From: Prevotella sp.
GTDB taxonomy: Bacteria > Bacteroidota > Bacteroidia > Bacteroidales > Bacteroidaceae
Length of the DNA: 64,000 nucleotides
Assembly (NCBI GenBank): GCA_022781445.1
Contig: JALETQ010000003.1
Span: 25,698-89,697 of the forward strand
Reading direction: 5' to 3'
The notes beneath the pieces are model-generated. The model was not told where the DNA came from. It saw nothing but the letters and a program-made list of their open reading frames with translations, and did no database searches. Below, in pieces: positions 27,425 to 38,013 of the stretch (position 1 is the stretch's first letter; each line of letters begins with the position of its first letter). Position numbers and translations under genes: made by a program.

Positions 27425-28885
27425 TTATCGTTTCAACTTGCGCAATATGGGAGCCATGTTGAACTCATTGGGTTGGAAGGTCACCATATATGCACCGATT
27501 TGGAACATGTCGTTAAGGTCGAATTGTGCCATCACATTGATGGTGCGGTTGATGTAGGTGGGCAGGATGCTCACGTTCTCGGCATATTCGTAACCTTTTT
27601 CGACCAGCATATCGGTGATGTAGGGCGAACGAATGGCAAGGTTGTCGTTCGTAATCACAAGGGAAGCATAATATTTTCCGCCGTCTTCAAGCAAAACAAT
27701 GATGGGGAAATCCTTGGAAGTGGTGTTGATTGTCGGACCGAGCTCCGATGTTTCATCGCTCTCGTAATAAGGTTGTTCCTTGAACCACGCCAAGGCCTCG
27801 TCCATCGTCATCGTGCCAAACTCAACCAACGGCATGGGGAAGTCCACCGTTTCGGGCGGTACTTGTCCGTCGAGGTTCGTGTAAGCGTAGTGCATTACGG
27901 GGGCGAAAATGCCCTGTCCTTCGGTTTTGTCGGCCATGAGCACATAGCAAGCCGACTTGATTTTGCGGTTGTAATACACCACATAACCCTCGTTGTCGGT
28001 CATGCTGGTGTAGGTATAACCCATTGTCTTGAGGTAGGCGGTGACGCTCGCCGGTGTCGGAATATGGGTGGTGTCCACGTAGATGGCTGTTTCTTCCAAC
28101 GCGCTTTTGGTGGCAACGTCATACCAATATTTAATGGTCGTCCAAGTGCTGTCGGCCGTTTGATACACATAAATGCCTTTTTCGGGTTTCGATAAAGTGG
28201 TGTTGAGTATGTGACCCATGCGTTTTTCGTAGAGTTTCATGAGTTCCACGGGTGCATACTTGCCATAGAAAGGCATCCATGTTCCGGTTTCGACATCTTT
28301 GAGCGGTGCGATTCTCGTCCACGAATGGGCATCTTCATCGTATGCACCATAATAATAATCAGCACCGTCGGCGCGTGTGTCAATGACAATCGAAGTAAGG
28401 TTGGCTGCATTGACATACACACTGACTTCACCATTCTTCGACGCCTCGGGTTGCAACACAAAACCACTCTTGCGGAGGAATGCCTTGAACGCAGCCTCGT
28501 CGCCTGTGGCGATGTTGCATTTGGCATACTTGTAACAACCTTCTTTGTCGAAGCGATATTCCCACGAATAAGTCGCAACCTCGGTTGTCTTGGTGGCGGT
28601 GAGTTTGTCGTCACTGTTCTTCACCACGTCAAAGCCCCTTGCCTGTTCGGCAGCCATGACGGCATCGAGGGTCGAACCAAAGCTGTTCGAAGGTATCTCA
28701 AACTGCTTCTCGATGATGGTGGGGTTTTCGTCGGCACCGTAAAAGAACACGATGCTGTCGACTTCCTGCGAACGGAACGTCTGTCTTTGTCCGTTTTTAT
28801 ATATGTGAACGCCTTGGGCGGATATGCCGGTGGCAAGGAGGATCATGCCTGCCGCGAGTGTGATGGATTTGAAAAGACTTCTCAT
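27425..28885 (-). CDS. Secreted protein of unknown function
   Basis: 486 aa; signal MRSLFKSITLAAGMILLATGISAQG; no catalytic motif recognised. Confidence 0.75.
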   Translation of the reverse strand: MRSLFKSITLAAGMILLATGISAQGVHIYKNGQRQTFRSQEVDSIVFFYGADENPTIIEKQFEIPSNSFGSTLDAVMAAEQARGFDVVKNSDDKLTATKTTEVATYSWEYRFDKEGCYKYAKCNIATGDEAAFKAFLRKSGFVLQPEASKNGEVSVYVNAANLTSIVIDTRADGADYYYGAYDEDAHSWTRIAPLKDVETGTWMPFYGKYAPVELMKLYEKRMGHILNTTLSKPEKGIYVYQTADSTWTTIKYWYDVATKSALEETAIYVDTTHIPTPASVTAYLKTMGYTYTSMTDNEGYVVYYNRKIKSACYVLMADKTEGQGIFAPVMHYAYTNLDGQVPPETVDFPMPLVEFGTMTMDEALAWFKEQPYYESDETSELGPTINTTSKDFPIIVLLEDGGKYYASLVITNDNLAIRSPYITDMLVEKGYEYAENVSILPTYINRTINVMAQFDLNDMFQIGAYMVTFQPNEFNMAPILRKLKR

Positions 28886-29349
28886 TTCTTGATGAATTTG
28901 TAGGATTGATGTTGTGTTTTGATGATGTAGCTTCCCCGGTTGAGTTTGTCGGAAGCGATGGAGAGGCTGCCTTTACCGTCGGTTTGGCAACGGTCGATGA
29001 CTCTTCCGTCGAAGTCGTAGAGATACACGGTTTCGTTCGGGTTGAAATACATCAGGGTGATGCGGTCGCCCGCATAGCGGATGAATGGTGAAATGAAGTC
29101 ACCGGCTGTTTCGCCGATGTTGTCGGTCTCGACAAAAGTAATCATGCGGATGTCACCGGCATCATATACAATGTCGGTTTCGGTTGTCGAGAAGATCGTT
29201 TTTTCGTCTTGTGTGGCGACCTTCGGGCGTTCGGAAAGACTGTAGGTAATCTTGTCGCCCGATGTCAGCCAAACGATAATGGCCGACGACTTCGCATGCA
29301 TACCGGCGACAATCGTCAGCAGGAATAGAAGGATGGTTGCTTTCTTCAT
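28882..29349 (-). CDS. Small secreted protein with T9SS-like C-terminus
   Basis: 155 aa; signal MKKATILLFLLTIVAGMHA; C-terminus VYLYDFDGRVIDRCQTDGKGSLSIASDKLNRGSYIIKTQHQSYKFIKK. Confidence 0.7.
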   Translation of the reverse strand: MKKATILLFLLTIVAGMHAKSSAIIVWLTSGDKITYSLSERPKVATQDEKTIFSTTETDIVYDAGDIRMITFVETDNIGETAGDFISPFIRYAGDRITLMYFNPNETVYLYDFDGRVIDRCQTDGKGSLSIASDKLNRGSYIIKTQHQSYKFIKK

Positions 29350-30123
29350 TGTTCATATCTGGAGGAACAAGGTTCTTGCCCTGGCACACCGTTCCTCTTT
29401 AGGAATGGCAGGGTGGTTGAAAATGGTGGTTTGTCATGAATGTGACGGTATCCGGCGATTCGTTCATCAACTGGAGAAATCCGGCGATTCGCACTCACCG
29501 TAGCAATGTTCTACTGTTCTGCAACAGTTGGAGATGATGCAATATTACAACATTTATTTTGAAAATGATGTTTTTGTGCCCTAAAATCTTTTTTCATTCC
29601 TTTCTCCCTCGAGATTCCGAACGGGCAGGATGGTTGTGTGAAAACCGATAAGAGCGTTTCTTCCTGTGTATTTTTTAGTTGTCGTTGGTGGCAAAAAGAA
29701 GTTGAAAGTCTGTTGGATAATATGGTTTTACAATAGAATGGCGTTTGTTTTGTGTTAAATTCGGATATGATTTCTGTAAAATCATTGTTTTTTATCATTA
29801 TTTTTTGTAATATTGCACAAACAGGTATGGGCAGACAGTCTCAAACTACGGTTCATTTCTGACCTGAAACAAACAGCCGTTGATGACAAACACGTCTTCT
29901 TTCTGTCACGTCTCAAGTGACCGGATAGCTCGAACGAAACATTCCGTAACGACATATTGGGTGGTAAACATACATATCGCGTCGGTATCATGTCCGGAGA
30001 TGACCATGCCTGTGCCGACAGTCGACAGAGACAATCTGTGGCTCATGGGCTTGTGAAGGAGAGACAACGTGATGCAAAGGAACCGAAATCTTCTTAATCA
30101 ATCATCTATAATCAACTGTTATT

Positions 30124-32649
30124 ATGAAAAAAAAAGCATTGTTCTTATTGTTCTTGCTCGTCGGATTGGTTTGGACGGAAAGCGTCCGGGCAACAGGCAA
30201 GATTACATTCAGGACCTCCAGAACCGCAGGCGAAAGTATTGAAATGAACCTGAAAGCGTTGGGCGACATCAAAATCGATGGTGTCAATGAACCCGGTAAA
30301 CAGGGATATGCCGGCTATACGCTTACATCGAGCGAAGTCGTCATTGAAGGTGACATCACGTTTTTTGCCTGCAATGACAACGATCTGACCGAACTTGATG
30401 TGTCGCAGTGTGCCACTCTCGACACGATGCAGGTCATTTTCAATTATCTGACATCACTCGATTTGAGTCAAAACAAAAAATTGAGAAAGGTTTTTTGCTA
30501 TGAAAACATGTTGGAAACGCTCACGCTCGGCAATCTTCCCGAACTGGGTGAGCTTTTGTGTCAGACAAACAAACTGAAGAACGTCAACCTTCTGGGGTTG
30601 CCGAAACTGAAGAAATGTTGGGTTTCGGAGAATCCGATCACAAACATCGATTTGTCGGCCAACAAGGAACTCGAAGAGTTTTTCTCCGATTTTTCGGGAC
30701 TGAAATCACTGAATATTTCGCAAAACACGAAGCTGAAAAGGCTCAATGTGGGCTATACCGACATTCAGGCATTGGATTTGAGTGCTTGTCCGGATCTCGA
30801 ATTGTTGTATTGTGGCGATCGCGGACGGATGAATGTCGATGTTTCCGTTTGTTCAAAACTCAAGGAATATGCTTTCTTCAAGAATCATTGCACGGAAGCA
30901 GACTTCTCGGGCAATCCCGATATCAGATACATCGAGTGCTACCAGAATGACTTTACTGCCGCCAAGATGAGCAAGCTCGTTTCATCGCTGCCTGCCCGTC
31001 AGCCGGCGGACAATGCCATGTTGGTGGTTATCAATACGGCTGATGAGTCTGAAAATAATGTATGTACCAAGGCGACTGTCAAGGCGGCACAGGGAAAAGG
31101 ATGGAAAGTCATGGACTATGCGAAGGGTGCCTACTCCGCATATGAAGGAAGCGAGGACAACGAGGAGCAGCCGGAAGGCAGCTATGTGAAAGTGAAAACC
31201 AGCAAACCGGCCGGTACCGAGTTGACGTTTTATGCCACCGCGCTGACACCGATAGAGGTGGTCGGGGCAGAAGTCGTGAAGTCGGTAGCCACGACGTTGA
31301 CTCTGAAAGTGGTACAACCGGAAATCATCATCAAAGGAGAAATGATGACTTTTGCCGCACAAAATGCAGGTATCACTGAAGCAGAGGTCGACAATAAAGT
31401 AATGTTGTCGCTTTGGCTCGACAATAACGAGATGACCAAACTTGATCTGCGCAATGCCGAAACCTTGTTGGTGCTCAACGTGGAGAAAAATAAACTCAAG
31501 TCACTCGACGTGTCTTCACTGGGCACTCTCGAGAAACTTGTCTGCGGGAACAACCTGATTGAAACGCTTGATCTGGCAAACAATGTGAATCTGCAAGGTG
31601 TCCAGTGTGAAAATAACAAATTGGGTACGCTCGACGTGTCGAAGAATCCGAACATCGGACTCATCAAATGTTACGGCAACAACATCGGCGTGGATGCAGC
31701 CAAGGCATTTTTTGAAGGTCTGCCCGAGTGCAAGAACTTCGTCGTCGAAGACCGGGGTGTGATTTGTTTCATCAACAAAGGCGATGCAAACGAAAAGAAC
31801 CGGGCGTGGAATCAGGATGTCCGGAAAGGTGTCGGCAAGAAATTCATGGTACTCGATTATGCCAACGGAGAATACGGCACTTACGGAAAAACTTATGAAG
31901 GCATGGATAATCCCGATGCTCTGAAACTCTATGTGGGTGGCGTGATGGTCACAGAAGACAATGCCGGTGACGTTCTCGGTGATGGCGGAAAGGTGGTTTA
32001 CGACATGGAGAACAAGGTTCTTACACTCAACAATGCGAATATTACCGCCATCGAAGGCAGTGCCGGTCTTGCCAACAGTAGTGTCGAAGGGCTGACCATC
32101 AGGCTTGTCGGCACCAATACCGTCAGCTCTCAAGGTAATTATGTGGGATTCGGTATGAGCAAAAAGACCACCATCACAGGTGACGGAAAGCTGATTCTTA
32201 ACGGCGGCAGTGCAGGAATCTATCTCAATAAGTCACAGCTTGTCATCGCTCATTGTACGGTTGAGGCCAACGGACAGGTGGGAATCGTGGGCTATGACGG
32301 TGCTTCGGGCGAGGAAATCACCGTCGATGATGCAACCCTGAAAGTAAATGGTGTCAAAGGGGCGGCATTCTTCCTCACCCGTTTCAACACCGTCGGCTGC
32401 CACTTCCCCGACAATGTCTATTTCAGCGAGCAAGAACGCGCTGTCGTTAATGCCGATGGAACTTTGTTTATGGGCGAATTTACCATCGTACCCGATGTGA
32501 ACGGTGTCGGGAAGACAGCTGTTTCGGATGTCGATGCGGGGCCGGTTGTTGTCTTCGGTCTCAATGGTTGCCGCCGGAATGAGTTGGGCCGTGGATTGAA
32601 TATTGTGAAATCAGCCGACGGAAAGACCCGAAAAGTTTTGGTGGAATAA
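30124..32649 (+). CDS. Secreted leucine-rich-repeat protein
   Basis: 841 aa; signal peptide; repeats LTSLDLSQNKKLRKVFCYENMLETLTL..., ITNIDLSANKELEEF, MTKLDLRNAETLLVLNVEKNKLKSLDVSS. Confidence 0.88.
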   Translation: MKKKALFLLFLLVGLVWTESVRATGKITFRTSRTAGESIEMNLKALGDIKIDGVNEPGKQGYAGYTLTSSEVVIEGDITFFACNDNDLTELDVSQCATLDTMQVIFNYLTSLDLSQNKKLRKVFCYENMLETLTLGNLPELGELLCQTNKLKNVNLLGLPKLKKCWVSENPITNIDLSANKELEEFFSDFSGLKSLNISQNTKLKRLNVGYTDIQALDLSACPDLELLYCGDRGRMNVDVSVCSKLKEYAFFKNHCTEADFSGNPDIRYIECYQNDFTAAKMSKLVSSLPARQPADNAMLVVINTADESENNVCTKATVKAAQGKGWKVMDYAKGAYSAYEGSEDNEEQPEGSYVKVKTSKPAGTELTFYATALTPIEVVGAEVVKSVATTLTLKVVQPEIIIKGEMMTFAAQNAGITEAEVDNKVMLSLWLDNNEMTKLDLRNAETLLVLNVEKNKLKSLDVSSLGTLEKLVCGNNLIETLDLANNVNLQGVQCENNKLGTLDVSKNPNIGLIKCYGNNIGVDAAKAFFEGLPECKNFVVEDRGVICFINKGDANEKNRAWNQDVRKGVGKKFMVLDYANGEYGTYGKTYEGMDNPDALKLYVGGVMVTEDNAGDVLGDGGKVVYDMENKVLTLNNANITAIEGSAGLANSSVEGLTIRLVGTNTVSSQGNYVGFGMSKKTTITGDGKLILNGGSAGIYLNKSQLVIAHCTVEANGQVGIVGYDGASGEEITVDDATLKVNGVKGAAFFLTRFNTVGCHFPDNVYFSEQERAVVNADGTLFMGEFTIVPDVNGVGKTAVSDVDAGPVVVFGLNGCRRNELGRGLNIVKSADGKTRKVLVE

Positions 32650-32814
32650 CGTCATTGGCCGCTCTCTTTGGATATATTATGTTCAATGAGACCGGTCTCG
32701 CATGAGCCGTCATGGCTCACCCAGCCGTACCGAAATGTCGTACCATGATATTCGGTGCGGCTGTTTGTCTCCAATCGATCATAGGTCCGATTTGGGCTTA
32801 GAGATGATCGTTTC

Positions 32815-32930
32815 TCAAAAGGGTAGGTTTTGCAAGGCAAGAGTTCCTCTTTCACACGGCAAAAGGGGTACTTTCACGAGGCGAAAGTTCCCCTTTTACA
32901 GGCTGATTCATGTCCTTTTACAAAACAGGC
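32815..32930. repeat. 22-bp-register array (array B)
   Basis: Cores gagttcctcttt, aaaggggtacttt, aaagttcccctttt, atgtcctttt; CTTT-type C at 32849, 32871, 32893 and 32915. Confidence 0.8.
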
Positions 32931-33156
32931 GTGGCATGGTGACTCTTGATGGAGGGGGAAAGGTGTGCCGAAATCCCATAAAAAAGATGCGTCGGGTCGG
33001 GAATCGTGTTCCGTCGTCGACGCATCTTTGCGGTGAATGAAAGTGCTTGGGAGATATGGAAAGCGCGTTATTTCACCCGAAGCGGGTGGTGACAGGCAGT
33101 TGCCGTCGGACGATTGCTGTCGTCGAGTTGCTTTCGGATACCTTCAGAAGCCTTGA

Positions 33157-34149
33157 TCAGAGGTTCGGGTTGATTTTGTTCCATTCCGAAACGGGAGGAA
33201 CGATGTTGAGGGTAACCAACTCGTCGCGCATTTTGCAGAGGTGTTCGTAGCTCTGGTCGAGCTTGGCGTTCTCCTCGGGAGTGCCTTGCGGAACCTCAAA
33301 GTGTGCGCCGTCTTTGTCGAGCGTGGTCTTCATGGCCATCATGATGTGGTCGTACTTGTCGGTCTTGGCATAGGTTCCCACGGGGAAACGGAAAGCTTCA
33401 CCGCCCATGACCGCACGAATCATCTCAACAGAGAGGTAAGCGGGGCTTTGGAATGAAGAGCGACCGCGGAGCTTGATGATGGCGGCACCGCCTTGGGTAA
33501 CGTCCTTTTTCATCTGTTCCCATTCTTCTGCGGGGAATTCGGCAGTACCGATAATGTCGGTAAGTTTGCGTCCCTTGACGGTCACGTGGCTTCCGAAGAC
33601 AGCCATTTGTTCACCGTGTCCGCCGTAGGTGGCGCATCCTTCGATTTCGCTTTGCATGACATTGAACTTCTTGGCGAGGGCACTTTGGAGACGGGTGGTG
33701 TCAAGGCCGGCAAGTGTAGTAACCTGACCAGGTTTCAATCCGGAGTAAAGCAGGGTCACAAGTCCCGTCAGGTCGGCAGGATTGAATATGATAACCACAT
33801 GCTTGACATCGGGGCAATAGGTCTTGATGTTCTTGCCAAGGCTTTCGGCGATCTCGCAGTTGCCTTTCAACAAGTCTTCGCGGGTCATGCCATCCTTGCG
33901 CGGAGCACCGCCCGAAGAGATGATGTACTTGGCGTTGGTGAAGGCTTCTTTGACGTCGGTGGTGGCAGTGATTTTCACATCACCGAATCCGCTTTGGCGC
34001 ATTTCTTCTGCAACGCCCTCGGGAGAGAACACGTCGTAAAGGCAAATCTCGTTTGTAAGCCCCATCATGAGGGCTGTTTGTACCATGTTGGAGCCGATCA
34101 TTCCGGCTGCACCAACGATTGTCAGTTTCTCGTTTGTTATAAATGCCAT
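33157..34149 (-). CDS. mdh: Malate dehydrogenase
   Basis: LTIVGAAGMIGSNMVQTALMMGL, SSGGAPRKDGMTREDLLKGN, TYGGHGEQMAVFGSHV. Confidence 0.93.
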   Translation of the reverse strand: MAFITNEKLTIVGAAGMIGSNMVQTALMMGLTNEICLYDVFSPEGVAEEMRQSGFGDVKITATTDVKEAFTNAKYIISSGGAPRKDGMTREDLLKGNCEIAESLGKNIKTYCPDVKHVVIIFNPADLTGLVTLLYSGLKPGQVTTLAGLDTTRLQSALAKKFNVMQSEIEGCATYGGHGEQMAVFGSHVTVKGRKLTDIIGTAEFPAEEWEQMKKDVTQGGAAIIKLRGRSSFQSPAYLSVEMIRAVMGGEAFRFPVGTYAKTDKYDHIMMAMKTTLDKDGAHFEVPQGTPEENAKLDQSYEHLCKMRDELVTLNIVPPVSEWNKINPNL

Positions 34150-34437
34150 AGCTTTTTTGTATTATAGTTAAACATGGTTGGACATATTCACCTTGCAAAG
34201 GTACAAATAAAACATGGCAATCAATTATTTTTCGCCTTTTATTTTGAACCCGGGCAGGTCATCGGAGTCCGGGCAGGTTTTGTGTGATTGTCGGGCATTC
34301 GGATTGCCGTTTTGTTGCCGTTATTGCGTGCTGCGGCAAGACGAGGCGGCAACCAAGCGGCCGGGAGTTGCCATCAACAGTATGAAATGAAGGCGTCTTG
34401 AAAGCGATGTTCTTGGATTTCGGGCGGCTGTAGGAGG

Positions 34438-35163
34438 TCATCCGAAGATGGATTTGAGGACATCGGTCGAATGCAGGTCGGGAAAGGCCGGCACATGCAG
34501 GCGGTAGTAGTGCAGAATGAGGTCGGTGATGCGGTTGCGGTCATGGCGTGTCATGCGGTAAACGTGCATCGTCTGGTAACTCAACCGCATGAGGGTACCC
34601 ACACGTTGGGCATCGGCGGGCGGGAGTATATCGCCGTGAAGGGGGGCTTCGGAGGTGAAACAGCCGTTGCGCAGGTCGAAGAAATCGCCTGGATGGTAGT
34701 CCTCAAGGTTGGGAAAGAAACCGATGAAGCGCGTGAGGCGCATGGTGAAAACGAGATGAAAATTGGCAAACTGCTTGTCGATGCGGTCGTACCATTCGAT
34801 GCTCTTGCAGACAAAAGAAAAGAGAGATTCGTTCTGTTGTTCGCCACGTGTGGCATAATGCAGGAACTCAGCCAGAAACAACGATACCGGAAGTTTGACG
34901 GGATCGAAAGGAATACTCGAATAGGGCAGCAGCAACTGGGCGTCGGAAAGATGCTGGAGATTGGCGGAAGGACGGTGGTCGAAGGTCGTCTCGAGCCGGG
35001 TGAGCGGCTGGAAAAATTGTTTTTTCAGCCTGCCTTTCTTCGTTCTGGGAATCCTGACCAGAAAAGAAAGACGTCCATACAACTCGGTCAGCATGTCGAC
35101 CACGAGTGAATGGTCGCCATACTTGATGGTGCGCAATACGATGGCGGGTGTTGTTGAAAGCAT
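34438..35163 (-). CDS. recO: DNA repair protein RecO
   Basis: MLSTTPAIVLRTIKYGDHSLVVDMLTELYGRLSFLVRIPRTKKGRL; start at 35163 inside the longer track ORF. Confidence 0.9.
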   Translation of the reverse strand: MLSTTPAIVLRTIKYGDHSLVVDMLTELYGRLSFLVRIPRTKKGRLKKQFFQPLTRLETTFDHRPSANLQHLSDAQLLLPYSSIPFDPVKLPVSLFLAEFLHYATRGEQQNESLFSFVCKSIEWYDRIDKQFANFHLVFTMRLTRFIGFFPNLEDYHPGDFFDLRNGCFTSEAPLHGDILPPADAQRVGTLMRLSYQTMHVYRMTRHDRNRITDLILHYYRLHVPAFPDLHSTDVLKSIFG

Positions 35164-35718
35164 TCTTCTTGTCTTTTCCGGGTGATGGCCCGGTTCTGTT
35201 ATTGCCTGGGCGGTAGCCCTTTCGGAGTACCGGTCGGTTCTCTCTTTCGGCAACGCCTGTTGTGTGGACCGATGATTGTGTCGTGGACGGTGCAAACTCC
35301 CGGACTGTCCGACGGACTTTTTCAGCTGAAGGCGTGACGCGTCTTGAGGGATTGGGTGGTACAAAGCTACGAAGAATAATCTCCACCGCCATCGAAAAAA
35401 TACGTTTTTTGATTTCATACTTCCGGATTCTTGTCCGATAAATCGGTGGTGAAATACCGGACCGTTCATGCCTCACGGCCTGTTCGTCCCGACGACAAGT
35501 GGAGGAAAACGGATACAAAGCGTTATGGCCGGTGCGAAAAGTCAGGGCCAAAACGGTCTGATGACCGATGGGGAATAACGGCTTCCTGCCCCTTCAAAAG
35601 CGCGGTCTTCTCCCTAAAAGATAGCTTTTTTAGGATAAACCTTGTGTGATTTCCTTTTTTATTCGTACTTTTGTACGCATTTTTGTCAGTATTAAAATAA
35701 CAAACAGCATAAAAAAGA

Positions 35719-37887
35719 ATGGCAGCATTAGGAAAAATCAGAAGCAAAGGCAAGATACTCATAGGAGTAATCGGCTTTGCCCTCTTTGCATTTGTCGCCG
35801 GAGACTTGGTCAAAGGTTGTGAATCGAGCAACAACGCACGCAAGCAGAAACTTGCAGAGATTAACGGAGAGAGCGTAAATGCGCTGGATTATCAGAAGTA
35901 TGTCGAAGAATACGTGGAGGCTTCCAAAACCGAAATCGCGCTCCAACAGAGCATGGGAATGGCCGCACAGACTCCTACCGACGAGCAAATACGCGAAAAG
36001 GCATGGCAAGACTTCGTGAATGCCAAGATGATCGAGACCGAAACATCCGAACTCGGCCTGATGGTTACGGACGAAGAAATTCAGAATGTCATACAGCAAG
36101 GCACCCACCAGTTCCTCGGCAGCATTGCCATCCCCCAATTCCACAATGCAAAGACCGGCCGTTTCGATGCCAATGCGCTGAAACAATTCCTCAACAGCTA
36201 TAAGCAGGCGCAACAGAGCAATCCGCAAATGGCCGAGCAAATGGCTCCCGCGTACAAGTACTGGATGTTCAAGGAAAAGCAACTCCGTCAGGCATTGCTC
36301 ACCCAAAAGTACATGGTACTCCTCCAAGAGAGCGTTCTCTCCAATCCGGTCGAGGCAAAACTCAACTTCAACGGTCGCCAACAAGAAAGCGATATCCAAC
36401 TGGCATATATCGATTACAAGTCAATCAACGACAATCAGGTGAAGATTGAAGAGGCTGACCTGCAGAAAAAATACGATGAAGTGAAAGAACGCTTCGCCAT
36501 CGGACAGGAAATTCGTGAAATCAAATACGTTTCCGTACAAAAAGTTGCATCGGCAGCCGACCGCAAGGAGTTGCAAACCAAAATGAAAGCATTTGCTGCC
36601 GAACTGCAATCGGCTGCCAATGCCGAACAAGTGGTGCGCAAAAGCCAATCGCTTGTTCCCTATGCAGGTGTTGCGGCTGCCAAGTCCGTTTATCCCAACG
36701 ACGTGGCTGCCAAACTCGATTCCATGGCTGTCGGCAGTGTTTCGGCCATGTTTGAAACACCGCAAGACAATACTTTGAACGTGGTGAAGCTCATCAGCAA
36801 GACCTCGATGCCCGACTCCATTCAGTACAGAATGTTGTCGGTAATGGGCAAAACCCCCACCGAAACCAAAACGAAATCGGACAGCGTGCTTGCCGCCCTT
36901 CAAGATGGAGCCGACTTTGAGGCTGTGGCCAAGAAGTACGGACAGACCGGAGAGAAAGCATGGCTCACCGGAATGCAACAATATCAGACAGCGTTGCAGG
37001 CAAAAGACAACATGCCCATCATCAACGCTCTCAACGAAGCAACCCTCAACGAATATAAGATGGTGAACGTATCGCAGGCGACAGTCATCGTCCAAGTACT
37101 CGAGCGCAAAGCCATGCAAGAGCGTTATGACGTGGCGGTCATCAAGAAGTCCATCGACTTCAGTGACGAAACATCACAGGCTATATACAACAAATTCACC
37201 ACGTTTGTGGCCGCCAACCGTGACATCGCTTCCATGGAGAAGAATGCCGCCAAGGCCGGTTACAGAGTGCAGGAGCTTCCCGGGGTTACCACTTCGGCAG
37301 GCAGCGTGGCCGGCATCGCCGGTACCCGTGAGGCACTCAAGTGGATTTTCGAAGCCAACGAAGGCGATATGTCCGAAGTATTCAAGTGTGGCAACAACGA
37401 CCAACTCCTCGTTGTGGCTCTCACCAAGATATATCCCAAAGGCTATCTGCCGCTCTCTCACCCCCAAGTGAAAGAGATGGTGAAGCAGGAAGTACTCAAA
37501 GACAAGAAAGCCGAGATGCTTGTTGCCAAGCTCGAAGGAGTGAAGAACATGGCCGTCGCCCGGCAAAAAGGCTGCAAGACCACCGAAGTGAAGCAGATTA
37601 CTTTCGGTGCTCCGGCGGTGGTTCAGGCAGTGATGGCTTCCGAACCCGCATTGAGCGGTGCCGTGGCCGCTACCGCACAGGGTAAGTTCGTGAGCCATCC
37701 CGTGAAAGGAAATGCCGGCGTCTACCTCTTCCAAGTGACAGCCAAGCGTACACTCCCCGGTAAGTTCGATGCCCGACAAGAGGCGCAGCAGGCTGCCATG
37801 AGTGACCTCAACAACCTGTTCCAAATGTTGCAGTTCGACCTTCAGCGCAAAGCTCAAGTGATTGACAACCGTTATTTGTTCATGTGA
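35719..37887 (+). CDS. SurA_N/PpiD-like peptidylprolyl isomerase
   Basis: 722 aa; N-terminal TM GKILIGVIGFALFAFVAGDLV, SurA_N-like INGESVNALDYQKYVEEYVEA, two parvulin-like regions. Confidence 0.88.
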   Translation: MAALGKIRSKGKILIGVIGFALFAFVAGDLVKGCESSNNARKQKLAEINGESVNALDYQKYVEEYVEASKTEIALQQSMGMAAQTPTDEQIREKAWQDFVNAKMIETETSELGLMVTDEEIQNVIQQGTHQFLGSIAIPQFHNAKTGRFDANALKQFLNSYKQAQQSNPQMAEQMAPAYKYWMFKEKQLRQALLTQKYMVLLQESVLSNPVEAKLNFNGRQQESDIQLAYIDYKSINDNQVKIEEADLQKKYDEVKERFAIGQEIREIKYVSVQKVASAADRKELQTKMKAFAAELQSAANAEQVVRKSQSLVPYAGVAAAKSVYPNDVAAKLDSMAVGSVSAMFETPQDNTLNVVKLISKTSMPDSIQYRMLSVMGKTPTETKTKSDSVLAALQDGADFEAVAKKYGQTGEKAWLTGMQQYQTALQAKDNMPIINALNEATLNEYKMVNVSQATVIVQVLERKAMQERYDVAVIKKSIDFSDETSQAIYNKFTTFVAANRDIASMEKNAAKAGYRVQELPGVTTSAGSVAGIAGTREALKWIFEANEGDMSEVFKCGNNDQLLVVALTKIYPKGYLPLSHPQVKEMVKQEVLKDKKAEMLVAKLEGVKNMAVARQKGCKTTEVKQITFGAPAVVQAVMASEPALSGAVAATAQGKFVSHPVKGNAGVYLFQVTAKRTLPGKFDARQEAQQAAMSDLNNLFQMLQFDLQRKAQVIDNRYLFM

Positions 37888-37911
37888 TCGCCCAAGCGGT
37901 AACCGATATCG

Positions 37912-37944
37912 AGAGGATTCTGACCCGTCAGAATCCTCTTTTTT
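37912..37944 (+). terminator. Intrinsic terminator downstream of the PpiD-like gene
   Basis: agaggattctgac (37912-37924) / gtcagaatcctct (37927-37939), then ttttttgg. Confidence 0.8.
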
Positions 37945-38013
37945 GGTCGCTTTCCTTTGTATTTCAATATATTTTACCTATCTTCGCATCACTATTTATC
38001 ATACTCTACTTAC

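Noticed and set aside
32690-32718. Nested palindromes gagaccggtctc and tgagccgtcatggctca after the LRR gene
   Set aside because: Short and possibly just part of a terminator/repeat remnant; no second copy seen in the window.
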